Below, one piece after another: positions 23,041 to 33,749 of a DNA stretch of 64,000 bases (within the stretch, counting starts at the first letter, position 1; every line of letters starts with the position of its first letter). The notes below the pieces were generated by a model, which was given only the letters and a program-made list of their open reading frames with translations, was not told the DNA's origin and searched no databases. The position numbers were made by a program, and so were the translations under genes. The DNA is from Vombatus ursinus (Eukaryota > Chordata > Mammalia > Diprotodontia > Vombatidae): contig NW_020954548.1 of NCBI RefSeq assembly GCF_900497805.2, positions 6,596,835-6,660,834 of the forward strand, read 5' to 3'.

Positions 23041-23615
23041 TATCAATTGCTGCTAAAGTTCAATTTCACTTAAATATGTTCTTTTCTCCTCTCTCTCCAC
23101 CCCCTCCAAGGCAAAATTCACCCACTCTATGTACATCGTCAATGCAGCATGATTATTTTCTCTCTTCTAGTCTAAGCTCTTGTGCTGTGCCTACTTAGGC
23201 TGAAAAATAATTGGCAGGCACAAATCCCATGGAGCAATATTTTTTTGTGAATAGAATTGATGCTGCTGATTATTGTTGATAATGATAATAATCAACTCCC
23301 CTCTACCATCACCTACAATAACAACATGTTTGCTGGTTTCTAATTAAAAAAAAATGAAACCAAAAAAGCTCAAGGTGATTTATTATATTGTTCTAAATAT
23401 AGCGTAGATTCCTTTCACCTACATAAACCTGGTTTCTATAACATTTGAATATACCTCTAATTGAACTCTTATTAGCAGAGATGCAATTTAAGTATTACTG
23501 TTCTTCCCAGCAGTATCATAAGTAGCACAAACATGCACCCACATGCACTGGTGGAATCTTTAGCTGATACCCTTTCAGCTGTTACAGCTCAGTAAGGCAG
23601 GTATCTTCCTTACTG
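23041..23615. other. No gene recognised
   Basis: No supported reading frame, RNA gene or repeat. Confidence 0.45.
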
Positions 23616-23619
23616 GTTA

Positions 23620-23842
23620 GCATTACACATACATACACACACATATACATATATATGTATGTGTGTATACATATACACATATGTGTATATATATGTGCAC
23701 ATAGATTGTACACACACATGTGTATTCATATATGCATATATACATGTATGTTTATATACATATGTGTATATACATGTGTGTATGTGTGTATAGATATAGA
23801 TATAGATATAGATATAGATAGATAGATATAAATATATGCACA
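23620..23842. repeat. Compound microsatellite (TACA/TATG)n (GATATA)n
   Basis: About 220 bp of alternating TACACA/TATGTG motifs, then GATATA units at about 23790-23830. Minus-strand open frames rich in Tyr/Ile/Thr/His are translation of this array. Confidence 0.9.
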
Positions 23843-24077
23843 CCCACAAACATACACAAATATATCCAGGTGGGAACCAAATGGACAGCATGTTGCATAA
23901 TCTGCCAGAGGTAGACATTGTATTGGTGGTTTTTGCTTGACTCTTGAAAAAAAAAATTGCAGCAGAAGGTTTGGTTCCAAGATTGGCTGGCATTGAGTGA
24001 TGATGGTGGGGGTATATCCAGAAATAACTGTGGTGTCAAAAATAAAATGGATACATAAATCTTAATTTTAAGTCATA

Positions 24078-24195
24078 TTCTCTCTATATATACATACATG
24101 CATACATAGACACATATGTGTATGCTATATATTTATATATATGCATAATATATATTTATTCGTATAGTTATATATACTATGTATATATATTTTCT
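24078..24195. repeat. TATA/TACA-rich microsatellite
   Basis: Imperfect TATACATA and TATATT arrays. Confidence 0.75.
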
Positions 24196-25022
24196 AAATC
24201 TATCAACAATATCTTTTAAAATAAGTCTTACTTAAGAAAACCTATGTTTAGACAAATATGTCATTTGAATTTAACTTAGGAGCCAAGGAGAATGAGAACA
24301 AATGTGCTATTTTGGGCTCCTAATATCTAACTATACAATACTGGATAAAAATGAAAAGCTGAACTAACCTCCAAAAGCACAGTGTACAAATAGTATTATA
24401 TCTCTGACTTTGAAATGACTACTGAGTTGTACTGGTTTAGTCTCAGAGATGTCAGCTCAGGCACACAACAGAGCTGAACTGAAGGCAATAGGTCATTGCT
24501 GATCAATTTCCAGAAAATGATTTACTTTTGAACATTTCATCAGTACACTCTAGACATAACCAGGAAATACACAGAATGCATGCCTTGTGAGGTGACTGAT
24601 TGCTGGGACAAACCAGTCCATTCTGGGATAAATAGGCCCTTATATTTGGTGTGTTGCAGAGAAGATCAGGTAGACCCCCAAGGCTCAAAGAAGAGAGGAG
24701 CAAACAGAAGCCACAAAGAACACTAGACAAATTCCAGTACTGTACCGAACTAGGTGGCACCTGGCTGATCCAAAATACGATAGGAAAGGACAAGAAATTT
24801 ATCCAAGTAGGGATACCTTGAGAGCATTAGTTATGATGGAGGTAGAAGATACAATTGGCCTATGAGAGGCAGTAGCCTCTCCTTGGATATGAGCTAATAT
24901 TAAATTAAACACTCACGATTTTCCCCCATTTTGATGAGTGGGACTATTGGGTCTTTTATTGCTCTATGCATCTCGGAAAAACTGGGATGCTGAAGATAGC
25001 CAGGGCTTTTATAGAAATAAAA
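24196..25022. other. No gene recognised
   Basis: Minus-strand ORF 24793-24503 (96 codons) has no motif I recognise and no supporting context. Confidence 0.4.
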
Positions 25023-25174
25023 AGTCAGGGGCAGCTAGGTGGTGCAGTGGATAGAGCACTGGCCCTGAAATCAGGAGGACCTGAGTTCAAATCTGGCCTC
25101 AGACCAAACACTTGACACTTACTAGCTGTGTGACCCTGGGCAAGTCACTTAACCCCAATCGCCAAAAAAACAAA
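25023..25174 (+). mobile_element. Short tRNA-derived SINE (WSINE/WALLSI-like)
   Basis: Complete short SINE: 'ggggcagctaggtggtgcag', 'tggatagagcactggccctg', box-B-like 'gagttcaaatctgg', 'gtgtgaccctgggcaagtca', then an A-rich tail. An imperfect 15-bp flanking duplication is visible (AGAAATAAAAAGTCA left, AGAAAGACTAAGTCA right; 12/15). The poly-A type tail suggests movement by L1. Confidence 0.85.
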
Positions 25175-25196
25175 AACAAAAGAAAGACTAAGTCAC

Positions 25197-26131
25197 CCAA
25201 AAACCCCAGCTTCTGGGATAAGAACTTACTATTTGACAAAAACTGCTGGGAAAACTGGAAAAGAGTATGGCAGAAACTAGGCATAGACCAAAATCTTACA
25301 CCACATACCAAAATAAAGTCAAAATGGGTTCATGATTTAGATATAAAGCCTGATACTATAAGCAAACTTGGAGAGCAAGGAATAGTTCACCCGTCAGATT
25401 TATGGAGAACAGAAGAATTTATGGCCAAACAAGAGATAGAGAACATTATGAAATGCAAAATGGATAATTTTTATTACGTTAAATTGAAAAGTTTTTGCAC
25501 AAACAAAGCCAATGCAACCAAGATTAGGAGGGAAGCAGAAAATTGGGAAAGAATTTTTACAACCAGTGTCTCTGATAAGGGCCTCATTTCTAAAATGTAT
25601 AGAGAATTAAGTCAAATGTATAAGAATACAAATCATTCCCCAATTGATAAGTGATCGAAGGATATGAACAGGCAGTTGTCAGATGAAGAAATTAAAGCCA
25701 TCTATAGTCATATGAAAAAATGCTCTAAATCACTATTGATTAGAGAAATACTAATCAAAACAACTCTGAGGTACCACATCACACCTATCAGATTGGCCAA
25801 CATAACAAAACAGGAAAATGATAAATGTTGGAGAAGATGTGGGAAAATTGGAACACTAACGCATTGTTGGTGGAATTGTGAAATGATCCAACCATAGTTC
25901 CAGTTTGGAACAATGCCCAAAGGGCTATAAAAATGTGCATACCCTTTGACCCAGCAATAGCACTTCTAGGGCTGTATCCCAAAGAGATCATACAAATGGG
26001 CAAAGGACCCACATGTACAAAAATATTTATAGCAGCTCTTTCTGTGGTGGCAAAGAATAGAAAATTGAGGGGATGCCCATCAACTGGGGAATGGCTGAAC
26101 AAGTTGTGGTATATGAATGCAATGGAATACT
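25197..26131 (+). mobile_element. Internal L1 fragment (ORF2 C-terminal part)
   Basis: Collinear with 2693-3645 of the first L1. It starts at the L1 'accccag-cttctgggataag' segment and stops inside the codons for MEYY, before the ORF2 stop. It therefore lacks the 3' UTR and A-tail, and it is also 5'-truncated. Confidence 0.9.
25197..26131 (+). pseudogene. L1 ORF2 C-terminal fragment
   Basis: Three open pieces (to 25654, 25664-25897, 25933-26131) correspond to the region after the reverse transcriptase. Motifs: NWKRVWQKLGIDQNL, IKSKWVHDLDIKPDT, LWRTEEFMAKQEIENIMK, RRCGKIGTLTHCWWNC (Cys-rich segment, complete here) and GCPSTGEWLNKLWYMN. A stop separates the first two pieces and a small deletion near 25896 shifts the frame. 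This is not a host gene. Confidence 0.9.
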
Positions 26132-26335
26132 ACACAGTCAACCCTTTAAGTGAAAGTGCTAGGACAACCCCTTTAAAAGGATGAAAGTACTAGGACACTT
26201 CCTGGTGCTTGGGCTGTACCTGTTCAGGAAGACCCCTACCCATTGCCTACATTGCCTTGCTTGTTTTATTAAGGCAATGCTACCTACACTATCTTACTAG
26301 TATTACTAAGGTAATAAAATAGCAGAAATGAGACT
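26132..26335. repeat. Unassigned segment with short tandem unit and hairpin
   Basis: Two ~28-bp related units, each 'cctttaa ... gaaagt-ctaggaca' (about 26140-26167 and 26169-26200). A perfect 8-bp inverted repeat ATTGCCTT/AAGGCAAT follows (26251-26258 and 26271-26278). It abuts the broken L1 end. No family recognised. Confidence 0.4.
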
Positions 26336-27465
26336 TTCAACAGATTGGCTGAGATATATTCTTTGTTTGTCAGCATGGAAAAAACAGCTATAACAGCTGG
26401 AAAAAGAAAAAAACAGTAAAAATACTGCTGATGTTACCCATGGTGCTGATGACTATGTCAACGATGATAATAAATGTAGTGGCAAAGGGTATTTACATGC
26501 CCACTGCCTAAATTTTCCCCAGGGATTATTTTGTGACCAGAGAAATCATCAGGATTCTCTGAATCAATCGATTTTCCCATAAAGAGAGATATACCTACAA
26601 AACCTATTGTTCCTGCAAATGTCATAAAGAAAGGGTTTTTGTTTGATTTCTAAAAATATTTTTGCTGCTTCATAGATCAGTACCACATAAATATTTCTGG
26701 CCAAAACATTTAAGGCTGTTGTTGTTGTTGTTTGTATTGTTGTTGAGCATCAGTACTTATTTCATACTTCTATAAATCAAAAGGTCACCTTGGTAGAGCT
26801 CTATACATTGATGGTTCCTTGATCTGATCTCTGTAGGTGCTCCTTCCATCCACTAGGAATAATCATAAGGCATCCAAAGCTTGTAATCCTGCATGGTTCA
26901 TTTGTTTCTTTTTGTGGGAAGTCCATGTTGTATCCACAAAAGGATCTGGAAGCTTTCTTTTCATCTTTTTAATGGTTTCTGAGTATTGAAATAGCACCCA
27001 GCTTGTCTTTCTATTAATCTTCACTCCTCCATAATACCAGCCCCCTTTTTCCTCTAATACCTGTCTTCAGTGATGTAACAACAACAGCAACCATATTTTC
27101 AGGGAGCAAGAAGAATTTATATCCCAATACTTTAAGTCAATTAGAAGATAGAATCATCTTCTTCCCCTGTGCAACAGTCTGCTGAACTTCATGAAAGAAC
27201 AATAATAGTATAGTAACATGTCCAATACGTATCATTTCCAACTAAACAACATTGAATATAATATGAGAATGAGAGTAATAAATATAGTAGTAGTAAATGT
27301 AGCAAGTATGAGGATGAGGATAATTACCATTCACTATCGTGTGTGAAGCTTTGTTAATTATCTCTTGCCTGTTGTTTTAAATTATCAGGTATTTATGCTG
27401 AGCACAGGTGGCAATAAATTGCTCGTTGAATATTTCATAAAAGTGATTGTCATGGGATTGGATGA
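26336..27465. other. No gene recognised; (GTT)n at about 26717-26743
   Basis: 26760-27060 may be an old repeat I cannot name. Otherwise no gene or RNA recognised. Confidence 0.45.
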
Positions 27466-27469
27466 CTAT

Positions 27470-27670
27470 ATGGTGGGAAGGAAAATGGTGCAGTGGAAAA
27501 AAATACTAAATGTGACCTCAAACTCATTACAAGTCTTGGCTCTCATTATTTACTAGCCGTGTGAAAATGGGAAAATCACTCCACCTCTTCAAATCTCGGT
27601 TTCCTCATCTCTAAAATGAAGATAACATTGTTCTAATACTAATCATAATATTGAGATCAAAGCGTTTTGT
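27470..27670 (+). mobile_element. CORE-SINE, diverged
   Basis: 'aaaatggtgcagtggaaa', 'tactagccgtgtgaaaatgg', 'cggtttcctcatctctaaaa', 'gaagataacattgttct'. Confidence 0.6.
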
Positions 27671-28319
27671 TGAGGGAGGAGGTTTCATTTTATTTTTGCC
27701 TTGGTTTTTTTATCATAACCTATTTTAAGATTTTTTAGTCATTGTAATCTCTACCAAATTGTATATAAGGAGGTGACCAGGAAATATTTAATCCCATTTA
27801 TTTGACTATATCTAGGGATGTGTATTTCTGTTATATGTCACTTGGAACCTGAAATAGAAAATGACCTATTAGCAGACAATTATAAAGCTGCACAAACAGG
27901 CTGTGTATTTTCCCATTAAGAGAATGTGATGTTAAACTGTGAGATCATGTGTAATATCCTGTGCTATCCCCTGATATTATTTTAATGAAAAACAATGGCT
28001 GAAATATGGCGTGCTAGTAAGGAAGCACCTTTGCTGCACAATTTGACCATGTGATAACGTTGTAACTAGGATAACCTCTGTAAGTCAATACAAAGGTCAA
28101 CGGAGCAACAAAAATGTTACAGCCAGTACAGATAGCATAATATTAAGCCAATATGTCTTCCACTAACTCCTCTCCTGGCAGGATAAATAAAGAGGGTGAG
28201 AAACCAATGGTTCCCTGAAAGGAATGTTACATATGACAATTTTGACAAATTAACATTAGATTCTGGGGGAGTAGTTTAGCTCAACTATTGATTCAATGAC
28301 TGTTTTCCCATCTTTCTAT
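27671..28319. other. No gene recognised
   Basis: No open frame or repeat that I can support. Confidence 0.5.
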
Positions 28320-28440
28320 TCAATTAAACAAACATTTACTATGCACCTAGTATTTGTAAAGCAGTGTTAGGCCCTAGGTATAGAAAGATAAAAAATGAAA
28401 CGATTCATGTTAATGAAGGACTTGAAGTATAACAGGAGGA
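28320..28440 (-). mobile_element. L2 LINE 3' tip
   Basis: Reverse L2 end: 'caaacatttactatgcacct', then 'gtgttaggccctaggtatag'. Confidence 0.5.
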
Positions 28441-28609
28441 TGTGACATATATGCAAATAACCATAATATAAATTATATAAGAAGTGAAAGTGCAAAATCT
28501 ATTGTTATGAGAAAAATCTAGGAGGGAGAAATCAGTTCCAGTTTGGTGAATCAGATAAAGCTGTCATGTTATGCCTATCTTCATAATATATTTCACATCT
28601 GTTTTCTCT

Positions 28610-29312
28610 TTCTCCTCTTACAGAGAAACCACTGTGCTTTGGGCTCACTAACTTGTCACCTGGACTATTACAATAGCCCCCTAATTGCTTTCTCTGTATC
28701 CAGTCTCTCCCCGTTCATGTTCATCCTTCGCATGGCTGCCAAAGTGACAGTCCTAAAGCATAGGTCCAATTATGTCCTTCCCTTGTGAAAGAAATCTCAG
28801 AAGGACCCTCTTTTCCCTACAATAAAATGCAAAACTTCTCTGTTGGACTTTTAAAGCCCTACCCAGGCCAGTTTCAGTCTACTTTTTCAGGTTTGCTACA
28901 CATTACTCTCCTTGGTGAGTGTCACATTCTTGCAAAATTAACTTGCTTTCCCATACAGGACATTTCATTTCCCTTCGCCAGGCCTTTGTACAAAATGACC
29001 ACCATTTCTATCATGCGTGCTCTCCTCCCTCCTGATTCCTGGAATTTCTCACTTCCTTTAAGGTTTAGTTTAGAAGCTGCCTACTGCAAGGAGCCAAATC
29101 TGATCCTCATGGTGTCTAGTATCCTCCTTAGAAATTTCTTCATATCTACTTTGTATGTTTTTGTTTTCACTGAGCTATGTGCATTTTATTTTTTAAGTTA
29201 GAATATAATCTCCTTGACGTCAAGAAATGTTTCCATTTCTTTTATTTTTTGTGTTCCTAGAACCTAGCACAGTGCTTGGCACGTATTAGTTTTTTGTAAA
29301 TGCTTGATGAAC
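28610..29312 (+). mobile_element. L2 LINE, C-terminal coding region and 3' end
   Basis: A well-preserved stretch of L2: 'cacctggactattacaata', 'catggctgccaaagtgacag', 'gccaggcctttgtac', 'tcctggaatttctcac', 'agaatataatctccttgac', 'cctagcacagtgcttggcac'. The open frames at 28543-28788 and 28785-29201 (138 codons) are L2 remnants, not host genes. Confidence 0.85.
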
Positions 29313-29319
29313 CATTTTC

Positions 29320-29445
29320 CTGCTCCATTGAATGTAATCTCTTTGACGTCAGGAACTATTTTCACTTTTTGTTTTGTAGCCCCGAATCCTATTGCTCATA
29401 GTACTTGGAACATAGTAGGTGCTTGTGGAATGTTTACTGAATTTA
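29320..29445 (+). mobile_element. Second L2 LINE 3' tip
   Basis: Repeats the L2 terminal motif ('gaatgtaatctctttgacgt', 'cttggaacatagtaggtgct') directly after the first L2 end, so it is a separate copy or a duplication. Confidence 0.7.
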
Positions 29446-30835
29446 ATTGGTAGGCTATTGGTAAAACTGATATTCTCTGGGGAATGGGAAAGGGGACAGG
29501 GTTTAGAAAGGAAACAAACTGGGTAATGAACTTACTCTTCTCATATAGTTGCCAGGCTTAGATTTTCAATAAAATAAAAGCAAACTTTCTTAGCTCGCAT
29601 ATCTTAATGCAGAGGCAAAACTAGGAAAATCTCAAATTTAAGTGACTCAACTATAATAGGTAGATCAATCACTTAAAAATCATTAATATTTTATAATTAC
29701 TCAGCCTCTTCTGATGTTTGATAACCTCAGAGTCTAATGCTAGGGGGAGATGTATTTTAACATAATCGAACTTCCACATATATGTATGTTAATAAATCTA
29801 AATACCTTATAAAATGAATGCTTTTATGGCTACTAGATAAATGAGACTCAATTTAAGTGACTAACTGAGTAGTAAACTTTCATTATCTTTTGTACAATTG
29901 AGGAACTGGCAAAATGACAGTGCTCTGTTTTCAAAGAAAATCCTCTGTGTTGTCAAAGATAAATATACCAATTTAAAAATAAGAAGACTAGATCTCTCAC
30001 TCAAATCCATCATACTTTAACTTTTCTGAAATATGCTCTTCATTATTTTGCCAATATTAGTATTATTCCACTTCCTCCTCAATTAGCCCCACTTTCTTTT
30101 TGAAGATTCTATTCAAGCCAGTTTCCTAGGATATTTGTCTCTGACTTCTCCCACCCACTGAGGAAGCTTGTCATGCTGTTTGCTCTTTGGATGGCTTATG
30201 GTACTTACCTGACAAAATTTCTCAGTCATGGCTCTGACCCTCACTCTTGCCTCTTTCCTTTTCTAATTACCCATATCCCTGAGGATGTCTTTTATACTAC
30301 TTTTAATGTGCAAGCAATCATCAAGTGTTCTTGACTTGGTGTCTTTCCATTGCTATTTAATCGTCTTATAATTCTGAATCTTCACAGTTCATGATGTTTT
30401 ATGACATAGTAAATTAGCCTCACTCAGAATATATTGGTATTACAGAAGTATATAGCTTGGGAAAATTGAAAGCACTTAATGTTAGCCAGCCCAATATCCA
30501 AGGTCCAATTCATTGTTTATATGCCCAAGATATCTACCATAATAGAACTCAATGAGACGTCAATCCACTTTCATGTCATAATATGGACAATAAGTGTCCT
30601 ATATCCAGGTGGTTTTTCCATGGTGCCTCCACTAATTGCCCATTGGCCTCTTTCCAGCAGATAATTTATTCTAAGGTTTGATATGATCAGTGTAGTATCA
30701 CCTGTAACCAAGAAATTGGAATAATTTTTCTGTAAGCTTAAAATATTTTAGTTTTATTCATGTAGCCCCATTGACTACACCATGCCTTTTCCATAGATAG
30801 CATATACACTGATATTTTATTTACCAGCTGTTTGT
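29446..30835. other. No gene recognised
   Basis: AT-rich sequence. The 61-codon frame at 30479-30664 has no motif. Confidence 0.45.
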
Positions 30836-30839
30836 TCTC

Positions 30840-31015
30840 TGTGTGTTGTGTATTCAAGTCTTATCTTCCCAACCAAAATTCTAAGTTCTGGTCTTTTGCT
30901 TTGCATTTACATTTGCATTTTGTCTTATTTTTCTCCTGAGTTCCCTGAAGGGCTTAGGAGAGTGTTAGATACATACTAAATGCTATATGTATCATTAATG
31001 AATGCTACCTGAAAC
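30840..31015 (+). mobile_element. Possible L2-like 3' end
   Basis: Ends in 'gagagtgttagatacatac' and 'taaatgctatatg' in the usual L2 order; strongly diverged. Confidence 0.35.
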
Positions 31016-31096
31016 TTTAACTTATAGTGAAGACTTTGGTATTATTATAGATTCATAATCTCACTCTCTATATTGGTATAGGTAACAAAATATAAA

Positions 31097-31670
31097 TTGG
31101 AATCAAGATGGTAGAGGAGCAGGACAAAGCACACTAAGTGCTTCTCCTTGTTTCCAACTCCTCAGAATATATCTGGAAAATGAACCAGACTATATCCTGA
31201 TTTGGAAACCCAAGAAAAAAGTCACAGAAAGTCATTTTTCCAGTCTAGGTCAGTATAGGGGAGAAGAAAGTTCTAGGGACACTGGGATCAAGGCAAGGAG
31301 CATTCCAATGTGTATTGGGGCAAGATGAAGCCCCAGGTCCAGACTTAGACACTACAACCTCATTCAGGGTCTGAGAACAGGTGCCAACTGGTAGCACTAT
31401 TCCATACCAGGTCACAGATTCAGGGAAAACTGAAATGGGGCCTGTGGCCAGGGGGACATTCTAGAGTAAAGAGCCACAGGGCCTGGTCTGTGTAGGGAGC
31501 AAATTCAGGTGCAAGCAGCATCAGCAGTGTGGGTTTAACCCTGAAAGCAGAGCAAGCTCTCAATTACAACTTCTAGCCCAGTCTGAAATCTGCAGGGAAT
31601 AGCCAGGGCAAAAAATCCCAGACTGAAAGGAAGCTTATAGTTGTGTCACTCTGAACCAGCAGAGGTTCCC
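31097..31670 (+). repeat. Possible L1/HAL1-type 5' leader fragment
   Basis: Begins AATCAAGATGGTAGAGGAGC, close in form to the start of the HAL1-like copies, and is GC-richer like their 5' leader. No ORF1 follows; the sequence passes into L3/CR1 at about 31675. Family uncertain. Confidence 0.4.
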
Positions 31671-32189
31671 CTCTATCTTTACCTCAGAGTTGAAAGGAAC
31701 CCAACTTGATGAAGAATCTCTTCTGTAACTTTACCAACAAGTGGTTTGAAGACCTCCAATGGGAGGATACTCACTACCTCCAGGGGCAGTCCATCCTACT
31801 TTTCATAAAATCTACGTCAGCCTTCTGTATAAAATCTGGCTATCGTTCCTAGTCCAGCCTTCTGGGGCTAAACAGAACACGTCTACTAGCTGTTCCATGT
31901 GACAGACCCTCAAATAATTGAAAATTTTAATCATGATATTTTAAAATTAGCCTTTCTCCCAACTAAACATCCTTGGTTTCATCAAGTGGTTTTTACATGA
32001 CAATTTCTCTTGTCCTCAAACAACCTGTCACCTCTTTCCTGCATGATATCTCTATCTGTCCTAAAATGTGCTATGCAAAACTGTAGCTAGTACTCCAAAT
32101 GTTATATGACAATGGCAGATCTAGGACTTCCCCTCACTGGCTATCTGATCATGAAATGCTGGCTCACATTAAACCCAACATCTACCAAA

Positions 32190-32310
32190 GGAGGTACACA
32201 GAATTGGATTTGGAGGTAGGTGATGTGAATTCAAGGCCCAGATCCACTACTTATTACCTTTGTAACCGTAAGGAAGTCTTTTAAATTCTATGGCCTCTCT
32301 TTCTTCATTG
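32190..32310 (+). mobile_element. tRNA-SINE head fragment
   Basis: 'gaattggatttggaggtagg', 'gaattcaaggcccagatcc', 'ctttgtaaccgtaaggaagt'. First of three SINEs in a row. Confidence 0.5.
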
Positions 32311-32312
32311 TT

Positions 32313-32560
32313 GGGAGCTAGGTTGCACAGTAGTTGGAGCACTGGACTGGAGTCAGAAAAACTTGAGTTCAAATCTGGATTTAAACATTTACTAGCTATG
32401 TGACCCTAGGCAAATCATGTAATCTCTGTCTGCCTCAGTTTCTTCATATGTAAAATGGGGATAATAATAGCACCTACCTGCCAGGGTTGTGAGGATCAAA
32501 CGTGATAATATGCGAAACTTAAAGCTCTATATAAATGCTATGATTGTTTTGTTATAGTGG
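32313..32560 (+). mobile_element. MIR/THER-type CORE-SINE with L2-like tail
   Basis: Head 'ggagctaggttgcacagtag', box B 'gagttcaaatctgga', 'gtgaccctaggcaaatcatg', core 'gtaaaatggggataataat', tail 'ctgccagggttgtgaggatc' and 'ctatataaatgctatg'. Confidence 0.8.
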
Positions 32561-32710
32561 AAGAGAGAACTGGATTTGGAAAGAGTTTGAGACTCAGTTC
32601 TAACACTTATTAACCACATTAACCCAAGACTGTCACTTGACTTCTATGGCTTCAGTTTTTTTTTTCATCTATAAAATGAGGAGGTTGAACTAAATGACTT
32701 CTAAAATCCC
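32561..32710 (+). mobile_element. CORE-SINE with L3/CR1-like tail
   Basis: 'agagaactggatttggaaag', then 'tctataaaatgaggaggttg' and tail 'gacttctaaaatcccttc', the L3/CR1 type. Confidence 0.65.
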
Positions 32711-33474
32711 TTCAGAACCTAAATATAAAACCTCTAGATCCCTCCAAGAAATGTTATCTCATCATAATTACCCATCCCATATTTTTGAAATTGATTTTAA
32801 TATCATGTGGAAACATCTATCTCTATATATTAAATTTATTATTTTTAGCATCCCCCAACTTTCTAGCCCACTGAGATCTTGCTGACAGACAATGTGGTAA
32901 GTCTTGGACCTTGTCATGAGAGAGACCTAAATTTGACTCTGATTTCTGATGACTACTAATTATATAACCATGGAGAAGTCACTGGGTATCTCTAAATTTG
33001 ATTTCCTCATATTCAACACAGGGGAAATAATCCCTATAGTACTGACTTCACCTGGCTATTATGGCAAACCAGATAATATAGGTAAAGCACAATTCAAGTG
33101 TCATCTGTTGTATTATTATTGGAACCCAACTCTCTTTTCCAATTGATAATCTATCCCAAGAGCTCTGAGCCATCTGCAAATATGACAAGCATGTTTTCAA
33201 TGGCTTCATCCAAGCCACTGATAAAAATATTGAACTGCACAAAGCCAAGAAAAAGCTCTCTAGAGCATTCTACTGAAGGTTTTGTTCCAAAGTGATATTA
33301 ATCTATTGATAACTATTGTCTGAGCCCATTCATTCAACTAATTCAGAATCCATATAATTACACTTATCACTTGGCCAAGATCCACAAAAAAAACAAGAAA
33401 CTATGCTAAGTATTTTTTCACAAAATCTAAATGTTCTCTATCTATGGCATTTGTTCCAATCTGACAGTCTAATT

Positions 33475-33749
33475 TTGTTGTTGTTGTTGCTGTTTTTCAG
33501 TACTTTTCAGTCTCCTTGTGATCTTGTGATCCAATTTGGGGTTTTCTTGGCAAAGATGCTGGAGTAGTTTGCCGTTTCCTTCTCCAGGTTATTTTACAGA
33601 TGAGGAAACTGAGGCAAACAGAGTAAAGTGATTTGCCCAGGATCACGTAGTTAATAAGTGACTGAAGTGAGATTTGAACTCAGAAAGATAAGTCTTCCTA
33701 AACTTAGGCCCAACACTCTATTTATCAACTACACCACCTAGCTTCCCAC
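33475..33749 (-). mobile_element. MAR1-type CORE-SINE with target-site duplication
   Basis: Reverse MAR1: 'gggttttcttggcaaagatg', 'gagtagtttgccgtttcctt', 'gatgaggaaactgaggcaaa', 'agtgatttgcccaggatcac', 'accacctagcttccca'. Flanks CAGTCTAATT (33465-33474) and CAGTCCAATT (33750-33759) differ at one base and look like the target-site duplication. The L3/CR1 sequence continues across it. Confidence 0.88.

Noticed and set aside
23610-24039. Three overlapping minus-strand frames rich in Tyr, Ile, Thr and His
   Set aside because: They read a TATG/TACA/GATATA microsatellite.
25023-25175. tRNA-gene-like box A/box B sequence
   Set aside because: It is the tRNA-derived head of a SINE with flanking duplication, not a free-standing tRNA gene; the same holds for the other SINE heads.
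28785-29201. 138-codon open frame, the longest outside the L1s on the plus strand of that area
   Set aside because: The DNA is the C-terminal region and tail of an L2 LINE.
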